Origin: Bacillota bacterium
Lineage (GTDB): Bacteria > Bacillota > Bacilli > Paenibacillales > NBRC-103111
NCBI GenBank assembly: GCA_023386955.1
Contig: JAEWIS010000049.1
Span: 1-64,000, forward strand
Length of the DNA: 64,000 bases
Reading direction: 5' to 3'
Shown here: positions 7,109-14,351 of the stretch, in pieces
How positions within the stretch are numbered: position 1 is the first letter of the stretch
How the letters are laid out: each line of letters starts with the position of its first letter
Made by a program: the position numbers and the translations under genes
The notes under the pieces: generated by a model
Databases searched by the model: none
What the model was told of the DNA's origin: nothing
What the model saw: only the letters and a program-made list of their open reading frames with translations

Positions 7109-7966
7109 ATGGTTAAACTTTTAAAAGCCAAGGAAGCGGCGGAGCAGGTATACGATTCAGTTAGAAGCAGAGTGGAGAGGTTAAAGAAGGAGGATGTTCA
7201 CCCCCACATGGCAGCGGTACTGGTGGAGGGTGACCCCGCCTCTCTCTACTACGCCCAGGCCAAGCAAAAAACTGCGGAAAAGCTGGGGGTGGCATTTTCG
7301 CTCCATACCTTCCCGTCCCAAGCCTCGGAAAATGAAATGCTTCAGCTTATCACCCGCCTGAATGATGACCCTTCCGTTCACGGGATCATGCTGGAGCTGC
7401 CTCTGCCCGGACATCTTCAGACAAACCGCATGACAGCTGCCATCTCGCCGTTGAAGGATATCGACGGTGTGACTCCCGCCAACAAGCTGGCGGTGGTTAC
7501 AGGGGAAGCGGGACTTTATCCGGCAACTCCCCAAGCCTGCATTCAATTGCTGAAGCATTACGGATACACCCTCGAGGGTAAAAATGTGGCTCTGGTGGGA
7601 AGGGGACAAACCGTAGGCCTTCCCCTGTTCCATATGCTGCAGCGGGAAAATGCCACGGTAACGGTATGCCACTCCCGCACACCGGATCTGGCCTTTCATT
7701 TGGGTCATGCAGAAATTGCCTTTGTTGCCGTAGGCCGGCTCCATGTGGTGAAGGGGGCGATGGTGCACGCCGATCTGACTCTTATCGATGCAGGAATCAA
7801 TGAAACGGAGGAGGGAAAAATCGCTGGCGACGTATCTCCCGAAGCAGCAATGGTTGCTGCGGCCCTGTCCCCGGTTCCGGGCGGAGTAGGAACCCTGACA
7901 ACCGCGATCCTGTTTCAAAACCTGATGAAGGCCATTTCTCTTCAATCCAAGGAGGCGCATGGATAA
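7109..7966 (+). CDS. folD: FolD: methylenetetrahydrofolate dehydrogenase / methenyltetrahydrofolate cyclohydrolase
   Basis: A 285-residue cytosolic enzyme, the normal length for FolD. It interconverts 5,10-methylene-, 5,10-methenyl- and 10-formyl-tetrahydrofolate. SLYYAQAKQKTAEKLGV near residue 46 carries the catalytic Tyr and Lys of the family, HGIMLELPLPGHL lies near residue 92, SPLKDIDGV near residue 117 and ALVGRGQTVGLPL near residue 160 is the cofactor loop. The closing motif PVPGGVGTLTTAIL is also present. Three in-frame ATGs lie close together; GGAGGG at 7096-7101 best fits 7109. Expression is under the ZTP riboswitch, and fchA follows with a one-base overlap. Confidence 0.97.
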   Translation: MVKLLKAKEAAEQVYDSVRSRVERLKKEDVHPHMAAVLVEGDPASLYYAQAKQKTAEKLGVAFSLHTFPSQASENEMLQLITRLNDDPSVHGIMLELPLPGHLQTNRMTAAISPLKDIDGVTPANKLAVVTGEAGLYPATPQACIQLLKHYGYTLEGKNVALVGRGQTVGLPLFHMLQRENATVTVCHSRTPDLAFHLGHAEIAFVAVGRLHVVKGAMVHADLTLIDAGINETEEGKIAGDVSPEAAMVAAALSPVPGGVGTLTTAILFQNLMKAISLQSKEAHG

Positions 7967-8601
7967 TGAGCAATCCTATATGGGATCAAAGCATCCGGAA
8001 TTTTTTGGAGCAGGCGGGAAGCTCCAGCCCTACACCCGGTGGAGGAAGCGCCGCTGCCGTTGCCGCTGCACTGGGGGCAGCCATGACCTCCATGGCAGGC
8101 AGCTTGTCCCAAGGTGAAAAATTCGCTGCGTTCCAGCCCCAGATTACCCAAGTCCTTCAGGAGATGAAGGAACTGACCGGCGAATGTGAAAGGCTGCTGC
8201 AAGCGGACATGGCTTCTTTTGACCAGTACATGGATGCCCTGAAGCTCCCCAAACAGACGGATGAGGAAAAACAGTACCGCAAAAATACGCTGCACCACGC
8301 CATTCTGCAAGCCATCGCCGTTCCCCTCCGCCTGATCACGGTATGCCGAACGGGTATGGCCCATGCCCGCAGCATTGCTGAAATCTCCAACAAAAACGTC
8401 ATCTCCGACCTGGGCATCGGACTCATCCTGCTGGAAGCGGCCGCACAATCCGCCTTGCTCACAGTAGAAATTAACCTGGCCTCGCTGAAGGACCCGGAGC
8501 AGGTGCGGCAATACCGAGAGGAGCTGTCCGTCCTGATGGAGGAAATCCATGAGTTAAAAAGCTCCACCTTACAGATTGTCCGCACCAGAATCTCAGAGTA
8601 A
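7966..8601 (+). CDS. fchA: FchA: cyclodeaminase/cyclohydrolase family protein
   Basis: A 211-residue helical protein of the formiminotetrahydrofolate cyclodeaminase / methenyltetrahydrofolate cyclohydrolase family. SSSPTPGGGSAAAVAAALGAAM near residue 18 is the family's signature, and FDQYMDALKLPK follows near residue 85. Family members either cyclise and deaminate formimino-THF during histidine breakdown or hydrolyse methenyl-THF. No histidine-use genes are nearby, and FolD is encoded directly upstream, so the cyclohydrolase role is more likely. Its start shares one base with the folD stop (TAATG), indicating coupled translation. The gene ends flush against the stop of the convergent oxidoreductase gene, with no terminator between them. 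Confidence 0.92.
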   Translation: MSNPIWDQSIRNFLEQAGSSSPTPGGGSAAAVAAALGAAMTSMAGSLSQGEKFAAFQPQITQVLQEMKELTGECERLLQADMASFDQYMDALKLPKQTDEEKQYRKNTLHHAILQAIAVPLRLITVCRTGMAHARSIAEISNKNVISDLGIGLILLEAAAQSALLTVEINLASLKDPEQVRQYREELSVLMEEIHELKSSTLQIVRTRISE

Positions 8602-9570
8602 TCACGGCCTGGTTTCCCCAATACGGTCAAACAGCCGTGCACACTCCAGAGTCAGCTCATGGGGCACAGTGAGGCTTTCGATTTGGCCGTTCCGGATACA
8701 TTGCATGGCCTCTTGGATTTGGTAGACAAAGCCGTTTTGGGTTTGTTCGTCCTTATAATGGATGCGAGGCTCCTGTTGGTTCGTATACAAAAGGGCTTCT
8801 GAGGCAAAATGGGGCTTGGGAACGACGATTTTTCCGCTGTCGCCATAGATCACCAGACCCTGCCCCTGGTCCAAAGCGCTTACAATGCTGGTGCGCAGGG
8901 AAGCCAACAAATGCGAATAACGCAGGATGATATGATTGGTCACATCCACGCCGGTATCCGCCCAAATGGCAGCCACCTGCATATCCTCGATAGGGGCAGC
9001 CACCATGTATGTAGCGATTTCGTAGGCATACACCGTAATATCATAAGCGGCTCCGCCGCCCAGCTCGGGGTTAAAATAACGGTTGGTCTTGTCAGCCGGC
9101 GCCACGAATCCGATGGCCAAATCCAAAGATTGGGGTTTGCCGATGAGTCCTTCGGTAAGCCACTGCTTGGCCTGGTTGACGGCAGGCAAAAATCGGCTCC
9201 ACATAGCCTCCATAACAAATACATTCAGTTCTTTGGCCCGGGCAAATACCGTCTCCGCCTGCGCACTGCTCACAAACATGGCTTTTTCACAAAGCACCGG
9301 CACTCGGTGGTCCAGGCAAAGCATACATAACTCATAATGAGCATCTGTTGTGGCTGCGATGTAGACGCAGTCCGGCTTCTCCCGGACCAGCATCTGCTCA
9401 TAGCTGTCATACGCGGAAGGGATACCCTGCTCCGCTGCAAACTCCGTGGCCCGTTCCAAAGATTTGCTGGATACCGCCGTTACCTTGCAGCCCTCAATAA
9501 GCTTTACCGCGGCGCAAAATTTCTTGGCAATTTTCCCGGCGCCCATAATTCCGAATGTAAATGTTCCCAT
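8602..9570 (-). CDS. Gfo/Idh/MocA family oxidoreductase
   Basis: A 322-residue NAD(P)-dependent dehydrogenase. FGIMGAGKIAKKFC at the N-terminus is the Rossmann loop; the C-terminal half is the alpha/beta substrate domain, including GGGAAYDITVYA near residue 165. The usual EKP motif reads CEKAMF, with Pro replaced by Ala, a change also known in dihydrodiol-dehydrogenase-like members. The conserved His-containing helix is not obvious in the usual form, so the substrate (sugar or polyol in most relatives) is left open. The frame extends to 9618, but AAAGGAG lies 8 nt before the ATG at 9570. It is transcribed divergently from the TagA-like gene. Confidence 0.88.
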   Translation of the reverse strand: MGTFTFGIMGAGKIAKKFCAAVKLIEGCKVTAVSSKSLERATEFAAEQGIPSAYDSYEQMLVREKPDCVYIAATTDAHYELCMLCLDHRVPVLCEKAMFVSSAQAETVFARAKELNVFVMEAMWSRFLPAVNQAKQWLTEGLIGKPQSLDLAIGFVAPADKTNRYFNPELGGGAAYDITVYAYEIATYMVAAPIEDMQVAAIWADTGVDVTNHIILRYSHLLASLRTSIVSALDQGQGLVIYGDSGKIVVPKPHFASEALLYTNQQEPRIHYKDEQTQNGFVYQIQEAMQCIRNGQIESLTVPHELTLECARLFDRIGETRP

Positions 9571-9691
9571 ACGTTTCTCCTTTGTCTCCATGTATTGGAA
9601 ATCCCTGATATGCTTCATTGTGGCATATTGGTATACTATTGGGAAGAGGAAAAAAGGGCGGCTTTAAGCCCGCCCACGGAAAGGTGAGCGT

Positions 9692-10441
9692 ATGATAGAC
9701 ACTGTCAATATATTGGGCATCCCATTTTCCAAATTGACCATGCACGAAACGGTAGAGCTCTTATCTGAACACATCCGGCAGGAGCAGCCGAAGCTGTTCC
9801 ACCTGATCACCGCCAACCCGGAGATTGCCATCGTCCGCCAAACGGACAAGCTGCTGCAGACCATCATCGCCGAAGCGGATCTGATCACGCCCGACGGAGC
9901 GGGCATCGTGATGGCCTCCAAGCGTAAGGGCGACCCTGTGCCGGAGCGTGTTACCGGATACGATCTTCTCCTCCGTCTTTTGGAACAGGGAAATGACCGG
10001 AAATGGAGCTTTTACTTTCTGGGGACGGACGAAACAACCAGCCTGGCTGCAGTGGAAAATATCCAAACCCGCTATCCCCAAGTGGTGGTGGCAGGCAGAC
10101 ATAACGGATTTTTCTCCGGGGACGAGGAGCTCTCCATTCTGCAGGAGATCAAACAATCCAAGCCGGATGTGCTGGTTATCGCCATGGGCGCGCCTTACAC
10201 GGACAAGTGGATTTACCGGAACAAGCGGGAGCTGGACGGGGTGAAGCTGGTGTTTGGCGTGGGTGGAAGCCTGGATGTAATCTCGGGTAAGGTGAAGCCC
10301 GCACCGGCCATCTGGAAGGCTATGAACCTGGAATGGCTGCACCGGCTGCTGACGGTTCCCGTGGCCAAAGGCCAAAAGTCCCGGTGGCGGCGGCAATCCG
10401 CTTTGCCCAAGTTTTTTTACCGGGCGGTTATCCGGAAATAG
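9692..10441 (+). CDS. WecG/TagA/CpsF family glycosyltransferase
   Basis: A 249-residue GT26-type glycosyltransferase. Motifs in order are FHLITANPEIAIV near residue 33, ADLITPDGAGIVMASK near residue 60 with the conserved Asp, FYFLGTDE near residue 108, and VGGSLDVISGKVKPAP near residue 188, then NLEWLHRLLTVP. TagA, the best-known relative, adds ManNAc to undecaprenyl-PP-GlcNAc at the start of wall teichoic acid synthesis. In Paenibacillus such enzymes may instead act in another surface polymer. No other teichoic acid genes are in the window, so the exact sugar is not settled. The short C-terminal membrane-associating tail with basic residues is present. Confidence 0.93.
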   Translation: MIDTVNILGIPFSKLTMHETVELLSEHIRQEQPKLFHLITANPEIAIVRQTDKLLQTIIAEADLITPDGAGIVMASKRKGDPVPERVTGYDLLLRLLEQGNDRKWSFYFLGTDETTSLAAVENIQTRYPQVVVAGRHNGFFSGDEELSILQEIKQSKPDVLVIAMGAPYTDKWIYRNKRELDGVKLVFGVGGSLDVISGKVKPAPAIWKAMNLEWLHRLLTVPVAKGQKSRWRRQSALPKFFYRAVIRK

Positions 10442-10453
10442 AGGATCTTACAA

Positions 10454-10478
10454 GGGAGGCTGATGCCTCTCTTTTTTT
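10454..10478 (+). terminator. Intrinsic terminator after the TagA-like gene
   Basis: GGGAGGC (10454-10460) pairs with GCCTCTC (10465-10471) across a TGAT loop, with one wobble pair, followed by seven T. Confidence 0.7.
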
Positions 10479-10526
10479 GCGGGTGGCAGAATGAACCATT
10501 ATTTTAAAATCCATGATATTTAAATA

Positions 10527-10556
10527 TTGACTATATTGTGTGTCATACAGTATATT
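10527..10556 (+). promoter_or_regulatory. Promoter and likely PadR operator
   Basis: TTGACT (10527-10532) and TATATT (10551-10556) are 18 bp apart. Between and over them lies a dyad, TATATTGT ... ACAGTATA, which contains TGT-N7-ACA, close to the ATGT-N-ACAT pattern of many PadR operators. The PadR gene starts at 10574. Confidence 0.55.
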
Positions 10557-10573
10557 AACAGTGAGGTGATGAT

Positions 10574-10921
10574 ATGGAATCCATCGACGAGCTCATGAAC
10601 ACATTGATCGTGGAGCTCAAGCGCGGAACGCTGGTGCTGTCAGTATTAAGCCAGTTACGGTCGCCCGAATACGGCTACTCCCTGGTCCAGAAGCTGGAGG
10701 AGAAAGAGGCCGCCATTGAAGCCAACACCCTGTACCCGCTCCTGCGCCGGCTGGAGAAGCAAGGTCTTCTCTCCAGCGAATGGGATACCACGGAGAGCAG
10801 GCCGCGGAAGTATTATATACTCAGCCCTACGGGCAAGGCGGTTTATGAGAAGCTGAAGGAAGAGTGGACGCAAATGAGCAGCCAGCTGGCCATGTTATTG
10901 AAGGAGGACGATGAGAAATGA
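10574..10921 (+). CDS. PadR family transcriptional regulator
   Basis: A 115-residue winged-helix regulator: YGYSLVQKLEEKE near residue 35, EANTLYPLLRRLEKQGLL near residue 49 and RKYYILSPTGKA near residue 78 are the family hallmarks. Unlike the PadR at 722 it has an N-terminal extension (MESIDELMNTLIVELKRG) that members controlling HAAS-domain proteins often carry. GAGGTGAT precedes the ATG. The stop overlaps the start of the next gene by 4 nt (ATGA), so the two are a translationally coupled pair. Confidence 0.94.
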   Translation: MESIDELMNTLIVELKRGTLVLSVLSQLRSPEYGYSLVQKLEEKEAAIEANTLYPLLRRLEKQGLLSSEWDTTESRPRKYYILSPTGKAVYEKLKEEWTQMSSQLAMLLKEDDEK

Positions 10922-11922
10922 CTCTGATTGAACGGTATATTGATGCGGTGGCAGACCGCCTGCCAGAGAAGCTCCAGTCGGATGTGAAGCTGGAGCTGCG
11001 GTCCAATATTTTGGATATGCTGCCGGATGATCCCAGCGAGGAGGATATCCGTCAGGTACTGGAATCCATGGGAGACCCTGCGGAGCTTGCCCTGCAATAC
11101 TCTCCCACCAAGCGGTATTTAATCGGTCCGGCTGTGTATGACCGGTACATCGAAGTGCTGAAGCTGGTATTGGGCATTGTGGCGGTTACCTTCACGGTGC
11201 TGATCAGCCTAGATTGGATGTTCGACGATGCGGGAGCATATAATGCGGCCGAAAGTATAGCCAGCTATATCGCCGGTACGGTGGGGGGGGTAATAGAAGG
11301 TTTGCTTCAGGCTGCTCTATGGGTCACTGTCATATTTGTGATTCTGGAGCGCAAGAATGTCCTGGGCGGTCCTACCTTCACGAAGGCCAAACCTTGGCGG
11401 ATCGAGAATCTGCCCAGTCAATCCCTGTCCAAGAGGAGCAAAATCTCGAAGAGCGGTACCATTATCGGTATCTGCGCCGCCATATTTTTCACTTTCCTGC
11501 TCCTGACCCGCCCTGAAGTAATCAGTGTCATTTCCAGTAATCCGTCCGGCAGAACCGTTACACCTCTTTTCAACACCGAGCATTTGTCCGTTTACAGCAT
11601 CTTTATTCTGGTAGCCGGCCTGTTCGCTCTATTGTTATCCATATGGAAGCTGGTACTGGAGAGATGGACGTTCCCGCTGGCCGTCGGCAACACACTGTTC
11701 AATCTTCTGATCTGTGCTTTGATCACAGTGATGGTCAATGATGAAGCTTTGTGGAACGTCTCTCTGCAAAGCACCTTCAACGAGATTTTTGCAAAAGCAG
11801 GCTCCGATGATCTCATCACCTGGTCCAATAACAGCGGCTATGTCCTTATCTTCGTGGTTGTGATTATCAGCCTGTGGGACTCCATCGACGGTTTCCTGCG
11901 GAGCCGGGGTTCGAGACGGTAA
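10918..11922 (+). CDS. HAAS-type prefix domain membrane protein
   Basis: A 334-residue protein. Residues 1-60 (LIERYIDAVADRLPEKLQSD, then VLESMGDPAELALQY) form the helical HAAS/permease-prefix domain that is found beside PadR regulators. The rest has about six hydrophobic segments (about 80-105, 125-145, 180-200, 225-245, 255-280, 305-325) separated by short loops and no enzyme motif. HAAS proteins are thought to transmit signals at the membrane, but this is general family knowledge and not shown here. It is co-translated with the PadR gene. It has the same PadR plus prefix layout as the genes at 722-2444, but its membrane part is unrelated. Confidence 0.82.
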   Translation: MTLIERYIDAVADRLPEKLQSDVKLELRSNILDMLPDDPSEEDIRQVLESMGDPAELALQYSPTKRYLIGPAVYDRYIEVLKLVLGIVAVTFTVLISLDWMFDDAGAYNAAESIASYIAGTVGGVIEGLLQAALWVTVIFVILERKNVLGGPTFTKAKPWRIENLPSQSLSKRSKISKSGTIIGICAAIFFTFLLLTRPEVISVISSNPSGRTVTPLFNTEHLSVYSIFILVAGLFALLLSIWKLVLERWTFPLAVGNTLFNLLICALITVMVNDEALWNVSLQSTFNEIFAKAGSDDLITWSNNSGYVLIFVVVIISLWDSIDGFLRSRGSRR

Positions 11923-11928
11923 ACAGAA

Positions 11929-11970
11929 GAACTCCCCCTTCGGCCTTGAAGGGGGAGTTCGTTTATTCTT
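11929..11970. terminator. Bidirectional intrinsic terminator
   Basis: A perfect 13-bp stem, GAACTCCCCCTTC (11929-11941) with GAAGGGGGAGTTC (11948-11960) and a 6-nt loop. T-rich sequence follows on the plus strand, and A-rich sequence precedes it, so it serves both the HAAS gene and the convergent permease gene. Confidence 0.9.
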
Positions 11971-12847
11971 TTACAGAGCCTACCGTAATGCCGCTGACGA
12001 AATATTTCTGCAGAAACGGGTACAAAAGCAGGATGGGCACCGTAGCCACCAAGAGTTGGGCCGCCCGCAGGGATTTATTGGAGAGTTTCCCCAATAGGTC
12101 CAGATCATCCTTGGTCAGCTTGCTGACGTCAATGGTGACGATCATCTGCTTCAGATAGGTCTGGAGCGGCCACAGCTTATTGTCGTTGAGAAAAAGGAGT
12201 CCCGTAAACCAGTCGTTCCAATGGAACACCACCGCGAACAGGGACAGAGTGGCCACCGACGCCATCGAGACGGGCAAATAAATCCGGAACAGCAGCGTCA
12301 GATGGCCGGCGCCGTCCATCATGGCAGACTCGATCATGCTTTTGTTGATCCCCCGGAAAAAATGCATCATCATCAGAATGTTGAAAATCTGCACCGCACT
12401 GGGCAGCACCAGGGACCAGAAGCTGTCGATAAGGCCCATGCTTTTGACGATGAGAAAATAGGGGATCAGCCCGCCGTTGAACAGCAAAGGTACAATGTAG
12501 AACCAGATGATGGTGTTGCGCCCCTTCATCTCCTGTGGGGTTTTGGATAAAGGATAGGCGGTCACCAGGATCAGCAGCAGGTTGATGGCCGTACCGGTCA
12601 CCGTCCGCAGCACGGAAACGCCGAAGGCCTGGAAGAAGGCGGTGTTGCCGAACACCTTGCTGTATGCCTCCATGTTGAACCCAATCGGCACAACCGTCAC
12701 CCGGTTGGCCAGAGTAGCGGCGGAATCGCTCAGGGAAACCGCCAGCAGATGGACAAAAGGAAACGCACACAGCAGGGCAAGCAAAGCAAGCAGCGTATTG
12801 TTCAAAAGCTCAAAAATACGGGAACCCGCCGATTTATCGTATGACAA
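11963..12847 (-). CDS. Carbohydrate ABC transporter permease (LplC/YtcP-like)
   Basis: A 294-residue permease of the MalG type with six membrane helices. ESAMMDGAGHLTLLFRIYLP near residue 190 is the EAA loop that contacts the ATPase. The closing LQKYFVSGITVGSVKE is the standard end of LplC/YtcP proteins. AGGAGG sits 8 nt ahead of a TTG at 12847; a GTG at 12856 lies too close to the same site, so TTG is chosen. It is the last gene of a lipoprotein, permease, permease set but is separated from the other permease by about 390 bp holding repeat block A. No ATPase is encoded nearby, as is usual when one MsmX-type ATPase serves many sugar transporters. Confidence 0.92.
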   Translation of the reverse strand: MSYDKSAGSRIFELLNNTLLALLALLCAFPFVHLLAVSLSDSAATLANRVTVVPIGFNMEAYSKVFGNTAFFQAFGVSVLRTVTGTAINLLLILVTAYPLSKTPQEMKGRNTIIWFYIVPLLFNGGLIPYFLIVKSMGLIDSFWSLVLPSAVQIFNILMMMHFFRGINKSMIESAMMDGAGHLTLLFRIYLPVSMASVATLSLFAVVFHWNDWFTGLLFLNDNKLWPLQTYLKQMIVTIDVSKLTKDDLDLLGKLSNKSLRAAQLLVATVPILLLYPFLQKYFVSGITVGSVKE

Positions 12848-12965
12848 GAGTAGCACCTCCTGAGGAAAGCTTTTATTAGCTTGGAGTCAGCGAGGGTGGC
12901 GAGGGTACGTGGGGTTTGCCGGGTCATGCTGCGTTTGCGGCAGGGGCTAGAGCTTGCCGGGGCGC

Positions 12966-13148
12966 TAACGGAACTGAGCGGCTCTTAAACAGCAAATTTC
13001 CGCTTTCTGCAACTGTAACGGAACTCAGACGCCCTTAGGAGCGTGAACGCGGTGATTTTGCAGCACATTCTGCCTGTAAGAGCTTCTCAGTTCCGTAAGA
13101 ATTTAATTCGCGCATCATTCATCGGCTAAGCGTCGCGTAGTTCCGTTA
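12966..13148. repeat. Repeat block A: two forward and two inverted 22-bp units
   Basis: Four related units: forward at 12966-12987 and 13016-13037, inverted at 13077-13098 and 13127-13148. In their own orientation they read close to TAACGGAACT, five to six variable bases, then GC and CTTA. Same-orientation units start exactly 50 bp apart. Forward unit 1 can pair with inverted unit 2, and forward 2 with inverted 1. The block fills most of the gap between the two permease genes and holds no open frame. The rest of 12848-13236 shows nothing else. Confidence 0.8.
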
Positions 13149-13236
13149 GCGCCCAGCCAAACACAACCACCCCGTTGCCCCAGCACAGTTAGTAACCAAA
13201 TCCAACCGCCTCCTGCCCCAGCCACATCCCCCGCCC

Positions 13237-14334
13237 CTAAAACAGCCGATATCCCGCAAACCGGGCCGCCGCCCAGTTGGACAAGGCGATAAACAATAAA
13301 CTAACAACCGACTTGAACACCCCGATAGCCGCCGACATGCTGTACTGCATCTGGAGCAGCCCCTGCCGATAGACGAAGGTGTCGATAATGTCCCCCGACT
13401 TGTACACCGCGGGGTTGTACAGCACCAGAATCTGGTCGAAGCCCGCGTCCAGAATGCTGCCTAGGCTTAAGGCCCCCAGCAGAATCATCGTCGGCACCAG
13501 GGAGGGTAGAGTAATGTAGCGGATTCTGCCCCATCGGCCCGCCCCGTCCATAGTTGCCGCCTCATACAGCTCCGGGTTGATGGTGGTCAGCGCCGCCAGA
13601 TACAGAATCGCCCCCCAGCCGAAGCTTTTCCAGACCTCCGTGGCCACCAGCGTAAACTTGAACCAATCATTGTCCCCCAGGAAAAATACCGGCTGACCGC
13701 CAACCGCCTGAACCAGACGGTTGACGATCCCCTCCGTGGACAGCAGGTCCATAAAAATCCCGCCGATAATCACCCAGGACAAAAAATGCGGCAGATACAC
13801 AAAGGTTTGAACGGTCCGTTTAAAAAGTCTGCCCCGGGCCTCATTCAGCAGCAGTGCAAAGACGATCGGCGCCAGCTGGCCGAACAAAATCTTCAGCCCC
13901 GCGATGGCTACTGTGTTATACAAAATTTGCCCAAAGTCCGGCATCTGGAAGATGAAGGTGAACCACTCCAGCCCCACAAAGTCGGAACGGAGCATCCCCT
14001 TGGCCGGCATAAAATTCTGGAAGGCGATCACAACCCCATACATGGGGGCATAGGAGAAAATCAGCAGAAACACCGCTGAAGGCAGCAGCATGAGATACAG
14101 CACCGGGCTGTTGGCCAGGCCTGCGCTCCGGGCAGGTCTGCCAAGCAGGGCGGATATTCTCCGCCCCCCTTGCTGCCGCACCCCCCTCTCCTCCGCTCGC
14201 CCGGGTGGGCCGGACGCAGAACCACCGGGCTGCACCTCAGCCGCATATTGCCCAGTCCTGTGCTTGCCGCTTCCCTCCGCCTGCCGCCAGCTCTTGCCTG
14301 CCGCCGGTCGCCCACTTTTCACCGCAGCCTGCAT
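13237..14334 (-). CDS. Carbohydrate ABC transporter permease (LplB-like)
   Basis: A permease of the MalF/LplB type. The conserved part starts at NSPVLYLMLLPSAVFLLIFSYAP and has six membrane helices; YEAATMDGAGRWGRIRYITLP near residue 250 is the EAA loop. Upstream of this core the frame runs on for about 90 residues rich in Gly, Ala, Arg and Pro, which relatives lack. The true start is therefore uncertain. Candidates are ATG at 14373 (inside the lipoprotein gene), ATG at 14334 just behind GGGGGG, and nearby GTG codons; 14334 is a compromise. It lies directly behind the binding lipoprotein gene and should work with it. Confidence 0.85.
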   Translation of the reverse strand: MQAAVKSGRPAAGKSWRQAEGSGKHRTGQYAAEVQPGGSASGPPGRAEERGVRQQGGRRISALLGRPARSAGLANSPVLYLMLLPSAVFLLIFSYAPMYGVVIAFQNFMPAKGMLRSDFVGLEWFTFIFQMPDFGQILYNTVAIAGLKILFGQLAPIVFALLLNEARGRLFKRTVQTFVYLPHFLSWVIIGGIFMDLLSTEGIVNRLVQAVGGQPVFFLGDNDWFKFTLVATEVWKSFGWGAILYLAALTTINPELYEAATMDGAGRWGRIRYITLPSLVPTMILLGALSLGSILDAGFDQILVLYNPAVYKSGDIIDTFVYRQGLLQMQYSMSAAIGVFKSVVSLLFIALSNWAAARFAGYRLF

Positions 14335-14351
14335 CCCCCCTGCCGCCGGCT

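Noticed and set aside
7181..7960. 259-residue antisense frame over folD
   Set aside because: It is fully opposite folD, which is certain from its motifs.
12966..13148. Block A as a simple terminator between the permease genes
   Set aside because: No T-run follows either inverted pair, and the same layout occurs in two non-terminator contexts.
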